Notes: generated from the letters alone by a model not told the origin. DNA of 64,000 nucleotides from Phorcus lineatus (GCA_921293015.1 OV121090.1:16399304-16463303); one strand, 5' to 3'. Shown: positions 1-12,948, counted from the stretch's first letter. Numbers and translations are program-made.

Positions 1-3000
1 GATTGAGTTTTTATGGGTTACGATGATCATGTTGGTTGTGGTACTAACGTACTAATTTTAACAACACTGCATTTTTTGGGCTCTGGCGGAAGACACCCGG
101 TGGGTGATTCTGCGCTGGGGTTAATTACTAGACTTAAAAGAACGTCCCTAGTCCCTTCTTTTGAAAGAAAGGGGGGGGGGGGGCGGGTATTTGGCTTAAA
201 GTCTGTATTTGGGCGTCTTTAGCCCTAATCAGTAGATTCCCAGGTCATCACTGCGCTCTCAAGAGCTACGATGTGACAAGTCACGTGATGTGGTGAGTGT
301 TTCTGATTATATTCCTTGTACGATGTGTGTTGCAGACAGAATACCACTTCCAGGATATTGATCTCTGGGAGTCTGTTTTTATGCAATAGTACCCCAAGGA
401 GGATCCCTTCTGAAAAAGAATCGAACAAACCTGCAGAGGTTTCAGATTCTTTGAAGAGGATCCTCCTTGGGGTAGGGCCACCCACCTCCCCTTATTCTGT
501 CTGGTATGCTAGATTGATAAGTGGTGAGAATAGAGTTACTGCCCTTGGTGCTATGGCAACCGCTAGGGTTTGGGGCTCTGTTAGGGTGGTCATATATGAG
601 AAACACGTTTTTAATGTGGTTTTTGTATATTTTTTATTCTAAAAATAGTCACAACCTGTCATATAGCAAAAATAAACAGATTTTATGCAATAGTACCCCA
701 AGGAGGATCCTCTTCAAAGAATCTGAAACCTCTGCAGGTTTGTTCGAATAGGTTACGTCACAAGAAATTCAGTTTAAGCCATCTCAAGTATTACTATAGG
801 GTGTCGCTGACGTGTTCAAATTATGCAGAACTGTTGAATATAAGCATTTTGAATGACGGTTATGAAAGGGAGAATAAACCTTAAAAAAAACTACATTTAG
901 CTTTTATTCAAAACTTTTTCACTAATGACAATTTTGGCCGTGCGTAGGTAAGTGCCAAGTAAAGCTACAGCACATGCGTATGAATATAGAGATTCGCCCC
1001 CCTAATCCTTTATAGAGAAACTTTTATTTCTATTGCATCTGAGTTTAATCTTTTAAAATACATATGAGTAATATAAACAATAACCAACTCATGAAGGGAA
1101 ATGACAAATTATCTTTCCCTCTTTATATTATTTGTGTAATTCAATTTCCAAGGCTCGAGAATTACAAAATTAATATAACTCTGGAAAAATAATCTGTCAT
1201 TCCCTGTCACACGTTAGTTATTGTCTTGGTAAAGTTAATAAAAGAAATAAACTTAAATTTGTGAAAGATGATGGTTTTATCCCATTGTACCTGAAAGGTC
1301 TGATGGACTTACAGTATGGCCCGTCTTCTGTTGGTCATCGTCAGTAAAGTTTTCACATTTTGGACTTCTCCTCCAAAACTGCTGCACCCCCAGTGTTCAT
1401 TCTAGGCTGAGAAGTGAACATTGATCTTTTAACAGTCTGCCTTTTCAGCTGCATTTTTCTTATCATTAATAAATAAAAGTTTGTCAATAAAAATCGAAGA
1501 ACATGTAAATCTGTTTTGAACCTTGCATCGGAATATAAATGAATATTTGATAGAAATTTTGTACTCGCAATGGATTATCTATCGAACGGGGTTTCCCGAT
1601 TACTTTTCCTGGCGCAAGTGAAACCCATGACATGTTATTAAATATTCTGATAATCTTGATTTGATTTACTAACATTTAGTTAAGAAAGCATTATATTGAT
1701 TTAGTTTTCTTTGCTTACTAATATATGGCCAGTGACCCTTTTAGCGAGGTAACGTTACCTCGATACCCTTTTAACGTGTGTATTGTGGCAAAATTATTTC
1801 AGTCACCAGTGGCTACCAAGAATATTTATATACCTTGTTGATTTTGGTCACAGATATTCAATTATGAATTAATAGGGACACCTCTGTAAAAATATATTGC
1901 ATAAATAATTAATTTCTATTGTCTATTCTCCCCCGGTTTTAATTTTCACTCATTTTTAGGGACACCTTACAAATGTTCTAACTTTATCACTGCCAACATG
2001 CGACTAACTAAACTGAGTTGTTATTACTCTTAGATTATATACTGAGACATTTTGAATTCAATTCTACATTCGCATTAAAAATGATTATTGTAAACCTGAT
2101 ATATTATGAATTTATGGCTACACAAAATTATCAGTGGCCCCTATATTTTATTTGATAGGGGCCTAGGGCCCTTGATATGAAATTCTAGAATGAACACTTC
2201 ACCCCCAAACCTGAAATTTTGTACCTTATTGCTTCTAGGTGATCCGAATTTACACGCTTGCAACTGACCCCCTCCTTAAATATTGGTGTTACAGGCATTT
2301 TTCCTGCAATTTAAAAAAAAATCTTCCTCTTCTAAACCAACTAATATGGACACCTAAATCGTTTGGGTGATATCGTAGTGACATGAAGACTCAGACTCAC
2401 CCTTTTTATAGTATTTAAATAAATGAAATATTTGATTGAGAAAATCTTTTTCTTTAGATTCTACAGTGTTTTCTTTATCTGTTCATAATAGAATTATATC
2501 AACTGCGCAGGGGGAAGAATTCTTTGATAATCTTCTATTATTTTATGTTATTGTTGACCTAACTTTGTTAAATAAAAAGGGTATCACTAAATCACATATA
2601 TAGATGACAAAGAAGCTCAAAGTTTAATGTTCACGAGAACAGTTAAAATGTTGATCCTTGAACTTTGTACTAGTTATGAAGGAAGAACTATCATGATTTT
2701 TCAATAAAAATCAATCAATCAATAATTTTTGAATATTTTCATGAATTTTAAATTGGCAAAGTTTAAAATGTCATGCCATTAGGTTTAAATGATCAACTTT
2801 CTGTTTTACATTTAAGGCATGTAAATTCAATAAGATTTTGACTAAGAAATTGACATAATTGTTTAGAAGGAGATCAAACAGCTAAACAGCCAATAGTGAA
2901 TGGTAAGGGACATAACTGAAGTTGGCCTTATAGTGACAAAGAGTATGTTTCATACAAATTTAAGCTCATCAGACCTGATGGACTTTGGCATGGCCACTTC

Positions 3001-3173
3001 ACTTCAAGTTGCTGGAGCCCAAAAGCTGAAAATTGTAGGATTGTACCTTGCACAAGTTTAGCTGATCCAAATTTGTACATTATAATGTTCTTCTCCAAAA
3101 CCAACTGGCATAAGAGGCTGAAATTTTAAGAGTAATATTTTTATGACAGTTGAGACATGATGATTCATTTCAG
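1..3173. other. Upstream/intronic DNA before the first visible CCNDBP1 exon
   Basis: No convincing exon is visible here. The first roughly 50 residues of CCNDBP1 must be encoded upstream, either here or left of the window. The stretch holds a poly-G tract near 170-183, an inverted-repeat element at 380-746, and degenerate interspersed-repeat fragments around 1310-1440, 2130-2420 and 2960-3150. These fragments resemble sequence at 14.1-14.8 kb and 53.0-53.4 kb. The remainder is unremarkable AT-rich DNA. Confidence 0.5.
422..746. mobile_element. MITE-like element with perfect 53-bp terminal inverted repeats
   Basis: Bases 422-474 and 694-746 are exact reverse complements; the outer ends read CGAACAAACCTGCAG and the inner ends TACCCCAAGGAGGATCC. 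A second, partial copy of the inner end lies at 380-420, so 391-474 alone can also fold back. The interior has no coding potential. A related copy in inverted orientation occupies about 63739-63985 at the far end of the window, so this is a dispersed family. Superfamily not assigned; target-site duplications not resolved. Confidence 0.75.
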
Positions 3174-6100
3174 ATGGAGAGTCACAGCGAGATGAGAAGG
3201 ACAGATTTGATGACAAGGTCTACTGGAGCAGGCTAGGTAGGCTCAACCAACACACTTATTAATCACTTTAATTTGCGTCATTTCAAATTATTTTTTCTCT
3301 TCAAATTTGCTTGTTGGTGTCAGTTTGAGATTGAATTGAAAAGAATAAAAATCAAGGCAACAGGAAATAATAAAACATGAGTAAAATGTGAAATGTGTAC
3401 AATTGTACTTTAAAGTGTTTAAAATTTTCCAATTATTTGATTATAGTAGGTCATTGCCACGATTATTTTCTCTTCTCAGAATTAAATGTTAAGCAGTATT
3501 TTCTGTAAGTTTAAAGCAATATAGAAATTGAAATGAGACTGGGTCTTGCTTTGAAGTAGTCTTCATCTACTCAAGTTAAGCACATACCGGGTACATGTCT
3601 TTTTACATTAAGATTTGTTTAAAGAGAATGTGCATAAAAAAGTGTACGTATCATGTTTTAATTATTTTGTGCTGCAGGTTCAATATTCACTGCTATGTCA
3701 AATGAAGCAACTAAGCTGAGCATGGCATTCTCCAAACCTCCAGCCCCAACTCCAGAGGTATTCCATCTTTATGAAATGTTGTTATGTCTTGAAATTAGTT
3801 GTGTTAATACTAAGACTTTTTGGGACCATTCTAACCTTGTGTATTTAGTACTTTGTGTACTCAGTACATTTACATGTCTTGGTATTTTTTTCATTACATG
3901 TCAAGCTATATAGCTGAAATGGACGAAATGAAAGAGCCTTAATTTCTTTTAAAAAATCATTGAAGATCAATATTATATGTGTGAAATTATGATGAAGAAA
4001 AAGAATTTATATATTTTGTCAAATATCGTATGATGTATAATTACTTTTAATCTGTTGCCAAACTTCACAGACATTATACTACAATGGCTTTTGTCCCAGT
4101 TCTGCTTAACTATCTTTCAAATTGTTTGTTCATTTCAGGAATCAGAACCGATGGTGACAGCTCTGGAGAGGGCGACACTTTCACTGGTGTCAGCGTTCTA
4201 CTCATACCCCAAATCACAAGGTAACATCCAGTATTGACCTGTTGAGGTTTATCACAGTTACCATTCCACCTGTTATGTTCTCATGTGATATTCCTGTTAT
4301 TCAACCCTAGACCCCTCTAGTTAGGAAAATGCCACAATACCTGAACTTCAGCCACTAAGAATGATTTTACACCTCTCGTTATCCCTTTAAATTTTATCTT
4401 TCAAATCATATCTATTTAACAATAGAATGTGACATAGTTGTCTTCATTTTCAGAAAAATGCCAATCAATTTCTATAAATTTGATTAATTTTAAGATAGGA
4501 ATGGATGATGGTTCACTTTTATCACAGAGTATACATGTTTAAATCATGTTAGAATGCACAAAATTTAAAACTAATGTTTGCAAACTTTTCAATACATTGC
4601 TTCACAAAAAACCACATCCTTAAATGTTAGAATTAGCTAGGTTTTCTTTGTTTTAAGAAATGCTGTTGTTTTTCTTAGGTCTGACACTACGTAAAGCTCT
4701 CAGAACAGCTGTGATAGACATCCTCACAAGCATCAGGAACCTGGCAGAAAAACTTGCTGACTTGGAGCTCGGGTAGGGAACTTGATACCCACTACTAGCT
4801 CTGACATTTCATGTTGCATATGCAAGATAAATCTACATTGTATATGACATGAAATACATATGCTATGTTCCGGAATATAAACAATTTGAATGTCACAGTA
4901 CAGTATTTTTCACTCCTTTCTCACAAAAGTGTACTTTTTTAAAGCTAATCAGCTATAAATTTGATATAATCCAAATAAAATGTTAATGATCTCAATGATA
5001 TGTTATCATTATAATATTCAAAAGATCATGTATATATCTTCAGATACAGTATCACAACTATCATAGTTTGAATATTTAAAACTCTTATCCGGTACTATAA
5101 TCTTATATAACGTGGTGATTTCAACCTATTTATTCAGACTGGACTTAAAGATTAACTAATAGCAATGTTGCTAAACTACAATATAAAGATTTTCCTCAGA
5201 AATCCTGTGATAGATTTTACTATTAGCTGCAGAGACATCCTAGATTCTGCTCATGGCTGTATGATGTATTCTTTAACTGCAGAGCAATGGTTAACCCTCC
5301 CCCCCATAACCTATTTCATATCGCCTTACCCATAACGTGGGCCTAAGAGGCCCGGTGCCTTTTGTGGTCTCTTTTTTAAGACAAATTATATGTTTAAAGT
5401 TAAAATGGACGTTTTGTTATTTATATATAGTGATAAGTAATTGCTAAATCCTCAGACATTCAGCAATTCGTCGTGGCATTCTCCTAATTAACCACCCAAT
5501 CATGATTTTGGACAATCTGTCTCACTCCTGTTGCAGCGACACGGCAAATTTTTGTAGTGTTGTCTGTTGAAGCAGACATCGACGAACACATCTCCTGATC
5601 ATGTCCCAGACATGCTCTATTGAGGTTAGGTCATGACACAAGGCTGGTCAAGGCATATAGACCATATGGTGGTTGTAATTCATGAAACGAAGCGCGGTGG
5701 GCACGGACATGTCATCGGCGATTTTTACATTGAGCAAAGGGCAGAACTATCGGTGCCAGGATGTGTTCACAGTAGTACACACTAGTGACCGTTCCTTGAA
5801 CAATATGCAAGTCAATTGTACCAATCATGGTGATCCCAACTATTACCCAAATTTCTACGCTGCATACACCATTGACGCCTGTTTGTCATTTGCTGGCACG
5901 TTAATGGAAGCACAACACTCAGTTGTCGTGCATGCAAATGGGCTGCATATAGCCGATTTCTAATGGTTTAGAGTGTAACTCGAATTCCTGATACTTAATA
6001 CAAGTTTACAGTAACCTCATTGGTCGTTTGTCCTCGATTTTGCAGGACCTTTGTACGGATCCCGAGCTTGTGAAGTTGCTCAAGGATGACCTGAACAAAG

Positions 6101-9100
6101 TCTGTCATCAACATTGTGTGTTTGTTGGTACTGGTTCCACAGTCTGCTGACACATTAAGCATGTTGGCCACTGCTTGGTGTGTTTGACCCATTAGAAGCA
6201 TACCAAAAGCACGTAGACGTTCATTATGTTGAAGACATATCATTGCAAATTCAACATAACACACTAAAGCAATCATTCGTTAAACGCAAGAACTGATATC
6301 AAAGAAAACCTGCATAGGATAAACCAGCATGCTGCAGTTTTCATTAATGCTTTCTTGAAGAGTCAAGTTTGACAATGAACCCCTCCGACATTGAAAGCGC
6401 TATTGCATGTCGCTCGTGCAGCTGAGTGGTTCCCTTGGGGCGATAAATTCTTCTTAAAAGAACCAACTCTCGAAGCATGTCAAGTGTCCATGACTGTTTA
6501 TCATACCACAACCTGCATAGGTATTTGTATTTCAATACCCTCTACTTTTTTGGAAGAGTACATATCCCACTCTTCTTTAATAGGTGCTAGCTAGATGAAT
6601 ACTTATGGTTGAATTGTCATCATTTGTTTAAACCTGTTGCATAACATCGTTGGTCTTTTGATAGGAATACTAAACTGTTTGCTCCAAATCATCCTACTGC
6701 TCATAGTGTTTTGGATTTAGTATACCAATTAGAGCCAAGGTTTCATATTCATTTTTGTCTCTGGTTACTGACTACCCTTTTCAGACATGAACTTACTATC
6801 ATAGATGTTTGTAAATGTAACATTTCGACTTCAATCTGAATATGATCAGCATGTTTAAACTTTGTCTGTTGTGTCCTAAGTATGTTTCTATCTTGTGTCT
6901 TTGATGTACCTGGTGGGGTGTTAGACCAAACAAATTCATTTTTTTTTATTTAAAGAACAGGTCCTACAAAAATAAAAACGAGACTGTCACTGTCTGCATC
7001 AGATTCTGTTTCTGATGTTTCATGTGGAACAAAGTCACTGTTCATCTCACTTTCCCCACTGAAAGACACTGAACTCCTCAAAAATTTCTAATAAACTCTT
7101 CAGATGGACTTACTTTCCACTTCCGAGTATTAATAGTGATTGATGCCAGATAACTGCAAGAGCTATTGACATGGACCCGTAAGCAATTCTTGCAAGGGGG
7201 AAGAAAAATCTACGCGGGCCTTGGAGGCCCATGTCATGTATTCATGTTATTTTTTTTTAAAAGATGTAATTTTGGGAAACTACGTGAATCCGAAAAAGAT
7301 GTTTAGTGCATATTTACAAATCAGTACATATGTGAGGAATATATGAACTTCCAGCAAAACTATGTCAAATGTGAACAAATAGCAACACCATAAAGGTGCA
7401 ACCTGGCCTCAAAGGCCCCAGTTATGGGGGGTAGGGTTAAGTTATGATTACCACCTTATAGCATATATATAAGTGAATGATCCATTATATTTGAAGGTCC
7501 CCGGAACAACTTCAGGCTACAGGGCTGGTGTGGCATGGTGCGGATGTCATCTCAACGTTACCTAAAGGTAGTTTCTGAGTTTCTGTCATCCCTCCTGTAT
7601 TCAGTTATTCAGTTATTCTTTAAAATCTCTCATGCACTCTCAAAACCCACACCTTAGTGAAATACTTTTTGGGCAGGAAATCTCTTCCTCTTTGACAGCA
7701 TTACTGTATGCATAGTTTCATTGTCCAATACCCTCATCCCTTGTAGTTCTTTCATCTCATAAATAGGCCATCAAAGTTTTCTTGTTTTCAAACTGGCAAC
7801 TTGTTGCCGAGCATCGTCTAAAGGTTTCAGCTGAGCCATTGAGAGGACAATGTGGCACCACGCTGACTGACTGATGACATGATATTTCAGACAACCAGAA
7901 GGCGTGTCTGGTGGTGGTGGAGGAGACCTCGGACCTGGTGCGGGATGTGCTGCATGAGCTACAGGAGGTCAGTTCTGGGTAGATTCATCTTCATTCTACA
8001 TACAGCACTAAAGTCTTGTCAGTCACTTTGCTCACCATGTTGTAATGTCAAAGTTTCGGATTAAGGAAAGAAATCTTAGTACAGTTTGTAATTACAAATG
8101 AGATACTTCGTTTGTAACAATTTGTTATGTTAACACTTTCAAGTGAGATTTGATGATAACGATGAACTTTGACATTGCTTTGGGTACTAATTCATTCTTA
8201 AAACTAGTTGTTGTTTGAACCCTGCTTGTAATAGTGTAAAATGTCTGAAATCTGTTTCATCAATCAAATGTTCTTTATAAATCTTTGGGAATCACAACTG
8301 AAATATGTCTGTATTTGGATCCAAAACTATCGCAATAGCAATTGCATTAGTGCATCGCTAAGGCAATAGTAGGTTGTATCGACTATCATTATTGCAATAG
8401 TAAGATTAGGTCAGTAGTCACCCATAATCATACCTCTTGATGAATAGTCTGGGTATACCGCAGTTAACATGTTCATTCAGCTTCTTCAAATTCTCTTACA
8501 TACCATGTTACCTAAACTATGCATGCTGTGATAATCTGTAAGGGTAAACTCCAGCTTGTTCAAAGTGATGAGCATTGAGAAGCAGCACTTGTGGAGTTTT
8601 ACATTGCACAAAGCAAATTGTGATGTTTGAACTCTCCAACTACAGGCGGTGGAGAATGAGGGTCAGATGGATGACCTGGACGAGATGCTGATAGCGGACG
8701 GGCTGGTGATGTCCAACGAGGACACGTGGACGGAGGCGGATAAGGAGCTGCTGGCAGCGTGTACGGGTCTTATCAAGATGGTCAAGGCCATGATGAAGAA
8801 GACAAAGGAGGCTGTAAAGCAGAACGGTTTATGTGAAACTGAGGCTCATATTGCCCAGCTAGACGATCTGGTGGACAACTTGGGAACTGTGAGTCCAGCG
8901 ACAGATAACCTGGCAGCCTGTCTCTACCCTCCCATGCAGTACCAACAGGTCCTCAAACTGGTAGGCCTGCCTTTTATTGCTACCCAATAAGTCATGTTGC
9001 TTTGAAATTGTCAGAATACAACATTTACCTGTTTCTGATGATAATCCCAGCAAAGCCGTATACATATTGAGAAACCAACTTTCTATGTCTCATTTATATG

Positions 9101-12100
9101 TACACTTGTTACATGGCATGGTAAATAGTACCAGTCCTTATCTCTTTATTCATACCCGCATTTCTTGTGGTAAATTTCATTAATTACATTGGTTCCTGCC
9201 AGACTTTGCAGTGCCCATTTTTTAAAATAAAACATATGACTTTTCACCTTTATACTGTCACTTTACTGAACCGATTACTGATAAAATGACAATATTGAAT
9301 AACAGTCTGTACTTCTCAATAAAATAACACCGTTGATAATGGTTGACATGTTTTACTCCAACAACATACTGTATGTCATATTAACAGTTACAGGCTGTTA
9401 AGGAAACCTAAACTTAAAGAGTCTGTAATTTGATAGTTTCTTCAAGAAATAACTGTTTTTATGTATAGACATAGCTGAAGAGCTATCACAAGGTTTCTGA
9501 GTTGTTTTTTTCATTAAAGTTACTAATTGACTTTCCTTAAAGCATTTCCTTGTCATGAAACCTTTTTATTATATGTTGTCTTATTTTTCAGACAGATGAG
9601 TTGTCCGCACATATAGATAATTTTCTTCTTTTTATTAAGTAAGTAATTTTATGTCATTTACAACAGGGACTATTTGTTCTGAAGTGTGAATCCCAAATCA
9701 TTTTTGGTTTGATTCGTGAATTTGTAAGGATTATTAAAGCCCTAATATATGAATTTCAACTTATTGACTTTTACTTCTAAGAGAAGAGTCATCAGGCGGT
9801 ATGCTTTTGATATTTCCTATAAAGCAATCATGTTTGTATAAGACATGAATCACATTGTAAATGAACCCATAGAGCTTCAACCATAAAACCTTTACACGCT
9901 CATCGGATCATATCCACTTTTGCTTATCTTATCACGTAACCAAATGCTCAAGTCTGCCTTCATCAAGCCTAGCATTGCTGATGTAGAGTGTTCAGCCCAC
10001 CGAGAATAACATTGCCCTAGTATACCAGTTTGCGAAATGTCTATGTCCAGTGTGTAAAATGCACAAATAACACAATAACAATTTCCTGTTACAGTATGTA
10101 CGATTGTTATGCATGTTAAGAATAGATTCTAAACAATTTGTTGACTTCAATGTAATGGGAAATAAAATGCATCAATAATTGTTCATTCATTCATATACAG
10201 GAAGTTACTGTCTAACCAGCCATATTCTGACACATCCAGTTAAACTTGAAACCATGACAGGATGCATTAATTGTGTTATGACAAGAGATAAGTCTCACTC
10301 ACTATTATGGACAGTACTGAACATGACAGGATGCATTAATTGTGTTATGACAAGAGATAAGCCTCACTCACTATTATGGACAGTACTGAAGATGACAGGA
10401 TGCATTAATTGTGTTATGACAAGAGATAAGCCTCACTCACTATTATGGACAGTACTGAACATAATAGCAGATTGACATCTGCACGTATTGTATTGTAGAC
10501 TCACAAAGGGTCTTGAAAGCCTTAAAAATCTCAGGGGGTATACAATAGAATGGAATAAAAAAACAGTTGTTAAGACAACATCAATAGTTCATTAAATTTG
10601 TTAAAAAATATATGCAAAATAGTCCTAAAATGCCTCTGAAAACAAATTTTACTTTTTCAAGCGGCAAAACTGTTATTATCCATTCCCTCTGCCACATTTC
10701 GCCTTGTCTCACCTGACTTGTCATGCTCCTCATGTTGTTTACATTATCAACTTAAGCGGACACGTTATTTCTTTGCATTTATTAACAACACCACAACGTA
10801 CAAATAAGATGACAGTAACACAAAGAGATAGAGAGACAATTTAAATGGTCAACAAGTTAACAAACTTTGTTTGATGTGATTGTACTGTTAATAATTGGGG
10901 GCGGGATAGCGCAGTGGTTAGCGCGTTCGGCTTCGGATCAGGAGGTCCGTGGTTCGAATCCCGCCAGGGGCTCGGCAACTTTGTCTGCAGTAGAGAACTG
11001 TTCTACACGCAGTCAGGTTTGGGTGCAATGCTACACTGAAATTCAGCGCAGTACCACCCATGGTTCGCTAGTTCCAGCCGATGCTCGCAGGTTTCACCGC
11101 AATGCATAGCCACAATGGTGTTGCGGGCTTTCTCCCTGCAATAATACTAGCAGCCGCGATATAAGTGAAATAATCTTGAAAGCAGCGTTAAGCACCAACT
11201 CACCTCACCTCACTGTTAATAATTAAATCACGGGTCATACCGAGGGGTGTAGTGCGAGTAAATAGCATGGATCTATCAACAAAATGTATGAGATAATCTT
11301 TTGTTCTCTATTTTTTGTTCGCTTTATATCTGTAATAAAGTGAAAATTATGTATGTCAAAGCCAATGGAGCACACTGGTGTAGTGGTTAGCATGCCAATG
11401 GCCGGGTTCAAATCCTGGTGGAGGCACCAGACATTTGTAACCTTGGTCATGTCATGTGCTGTGTCCCTGGGCAAGACACTTCACCCACATTGCACACAGT
11501 CTACCCAGCTGTACAATTGGGTACCTGAATTATGGAAAGGTATGGACCTGCGCTTAATAGGCTGCATCGAAGTACTATTCCCTCAGGTAATAATACAGTT
11601 TGTGTGATTTGAGCATGCTCTGTCATGGATATATGCATGGTACAAGAAAATTATTATTATTATTACTAATATTAATGTATATTATGCTATGATTATGATG
11701 TGTCAAAGTCATTTTACTACTAGTCTACTCTTATTATCTAATAGTGGGAGTTGGTACATTGGGCTGCTCATCCATTTGATCTGTTTATATCCCATTACTA
11801 TCTTAGTACATCTATAACATTTTCACAAGTTACGTCCACCAAGTTCTGTGTATGTCGTCAGAACCCACTTCGGGCATGTGCAGAACAGTTAATTTTGTTC
11901 ATCCTGTGAAAGGCTGTCTCATCGAGCAACCAAAACCTGTGTACTTCAAACCGTAACATCTTTTTCATGAGAGGACCCTCAGAAAAGTTGTTCGATGGTT
12001 TATCTTCTTTAAAGTATTATCTGCAAAAATAAACTACTTCATTTCCAAAAACACGAAGAGATTACTTGTCATTTAACAAGTGGTGAATCCTGTGTTTATG

Positions 12101-12379
12101 TCATGCTCATGTGTTTTGGCAAGAATCAAAACATCAAAAATCGGATATATCTTTCTTTAACGTAGCAAACAGATATATGTAAGGTTTGTCTTCTCGGTAG
12201 GACTTTTATTATATTTCATGAATGCCAGCATGTGTTAAGATGTGTTAATGTGTATTATTTGTCCTCTCACCAGACAGAGTCACATGACAGGCGAGGGAGA
12301 CGAGCAGTGGCTGGAGTTCCTGCTGAAGGCCAACAAACACAACCAGGAGAAGATCCATAGCATTGTCCTCAAGAGCTAG
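3174..12379 (+). CDS. CCNDBP1: Cyclin-D1-binding protein 1 homologue (GCIP), 5' incomplete
   Basis: Family role: a helical cyclin D / helix-loop-helix partner described as a negative regulator of cell-cycle entry. Exons: 3174-3236, 3678-3757, 4139-4220, 4679-4772, 7497-7567, 7891-7967, 8646-8960, 9592-9638 and 12274-12379, all with GT-AG junctions and matching phase, stop TAG at 12377. They encode about 310 residues; human is 360. Recognisable blocks are VYWSRLGSIF then SNEATKLSMAFS, YPKSQGLTLRKALRTAVIDI, an acidic middle (MDDLDEMLIADG), AQLDDLVDNL and CLYPPM. The first visible exon starts two bases into a codon, and its ATG at 3174 is out of frame, so at least one upstream coding exon is missing from the model. 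The 2.7-kb fourth intron carries a piggyBac-like element; the last intron carries a minisatellite and two SINEs. Family identity is strong; partner binding is inferred from homology. Confidence 0.9.
5295..7436. mobile_element. piggyBac-like element flanked by TTAA, decayed
   Basis: TTAA occurs at 5291-5294 and 7437-7440. Between them the ends are inverted repeats, CCCTCCCCCCCATAAC on the left and the reverse complement of CCCTACCCCCCATAAC on the right (15 of 16 match). Subterminal palindromic GGCCTNNNAGGCC-type blocks follow on both sides near 5340 and 7405, with another near 7212. TTAA duplication with CCCT/AGGG ends is diagnostic of piggyBac transposons. On the minus strand, about 6950-7080, an acidic Ser/Glu/Asp-rich reading segment resembles the N-terminal region of such transposases, but no intact transposase ORF remains. 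A Tc1-like remnant is nested inside. Confidence 0.75.
5455..6243 (-). pseudogene. Tc1/mariner-like transposase remnant
   Basis: Read on the minus strand from 6243, the translation starts with a helix-turn-helix-like segment (ERLRAFGMLLMGQTHQAVAN, then MLNVSA) typical of Tc1-like N-termini. It then breaks. Later pieces include HILAPIVLPFAQ, corresponding to the catalytic-core region, and near 5600 an IEHVWDM motif followed toward 5455 by MPRRIAE, as in the family's C-terminal end. Several stops and frame changes interrupt it, so it is dead. It lies inside the TTAA-bounded element and probably inserted into it. The plus-strand open frame at 5682-5963 is its shadow. Confidence 0.75.
10254..10460. 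repeat. Minisatellite, three 69-bp units
   Basis: Three head-to-tail units start with ATGACAGGATGCATTAATTG at 10254, 10323 and 10392. They are almost identical (single-base differences such as AAGTCTCAC/AAGCCTCAC). The unit length is a multiple of three, so an open frame runs through all copies, but the array sits in the last CCNDBP1 intron and nothing suggests translation. Confidence 0.9.
10897..11211 (+). mobile_element. tRNA-Arg-derived SINE with perfect 13-bp target-site duplication
   Basis: The head contains a pol III A box (TAGCGCAGTGG) and B box (GGTTCGAATCC) in a tRNA-like fold resembling tRNA-Arg(TCG). A roughly 240-bp body follows, ending in GAAAGCAGCGTTAAGCACC and a CACCTCACCTCACT tail. 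ACTGTTAATAATT occurs exactly at 10884-10896 and 11212-11224, the duplication expected from LINE-mediated insertion. The body continues well past the tRNA part, so this is a retroposon and not a tRNA gene. Further copies lie at 22681-22932 and 39686-39922. Confidence 0.9.
11366..11550 (+). mobile_element. Second, different tRNA-headed SINE
   Basis: A box TGGTGTAGTGG and B box-like GGTTCAAATCC at 11380-11420 are followed by a body containing CCCTGGGCAAGACACTTCAC and CCCAGCTGTACAATTGGGTA. This type of conserved central block recurs in many metazoan SINE superfamilies. The body is unrelated to the SINE about 150 bp upstream. Ends and target-site duplication were not resolved. Confidence 0.65.
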
Positions 12380-12942
12380 CGTCTCTCTCTCACTGGCCAC
12401 TGCTCAATGCTCTGGGCTGGCTCCAGATATCACTCAATCTAGATTCATCAATGCTGCTTTGACTGTGATCTGGGTATTGTAACAGTCAGTGTTGTGACAT
12501 TGTTTGGACTTTCAGTCCATGTTGAAGGATGTTTGCATAAAGCTATTTCATCACTGCTCAGTTTCATTTGGCATATTCCATAGTGCAAACATTTGTGGTC
12601 GCTGAAGTATGCAATCACATACTTATTCTCCTGAAGGGAAGTGGTTTTAAAATAACCACTTTTATATAGTTGAGGAATTTGTGACGATATGTTAGCATAT
12701 TACCCTTCACATTTTATGTATGTTTATATGTATGCGTGACACATGAAAATGGCTGTTTATCCTTGTGATGAGGCTAAAGGCTCTATCTTTGTTTTAAACA
12801 GTTATTCTCACTTGATAATCCATATAAAATATACAGTACATGTATCTTGATTTGCTTGTCAAAGAATCGGTGCTTGATCTAATTGGAATAGAATGCAATC
12901 ACAATTATCTTACGGTAATAGTTGACATGTATGTGTGCTTGC

Positions 12943-12948
12943 AATAAA
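12943..12948 (+). terminator. Possible CCNDBP1 polyadenylation signal
   Basis: AATAAA lies about 560 bp after the CCNDBP1 stop codon, in AT-rich DNA. Several other AATAAA hexamers exist in this region, so the assignment is tentative. Confidence 0.3.

Noticed and set aside
3174-3176. CCNDBP1 start codon
   Set aside because: This ATG is out of frame with the conserved residues; the exon begins two bases into a codon.
5682-5963. Plus-strand 93-residue frame
   Set aside because: Opposite strand of the Tc1-like transposase remnant.
10897-10970. Genuine tRNA-Arg gene
   Set aside because: The tRNA-like part is followed by a SINE body, and the whole 315-bp unit is bounded by a target-site duplication and repeated elsewhere.
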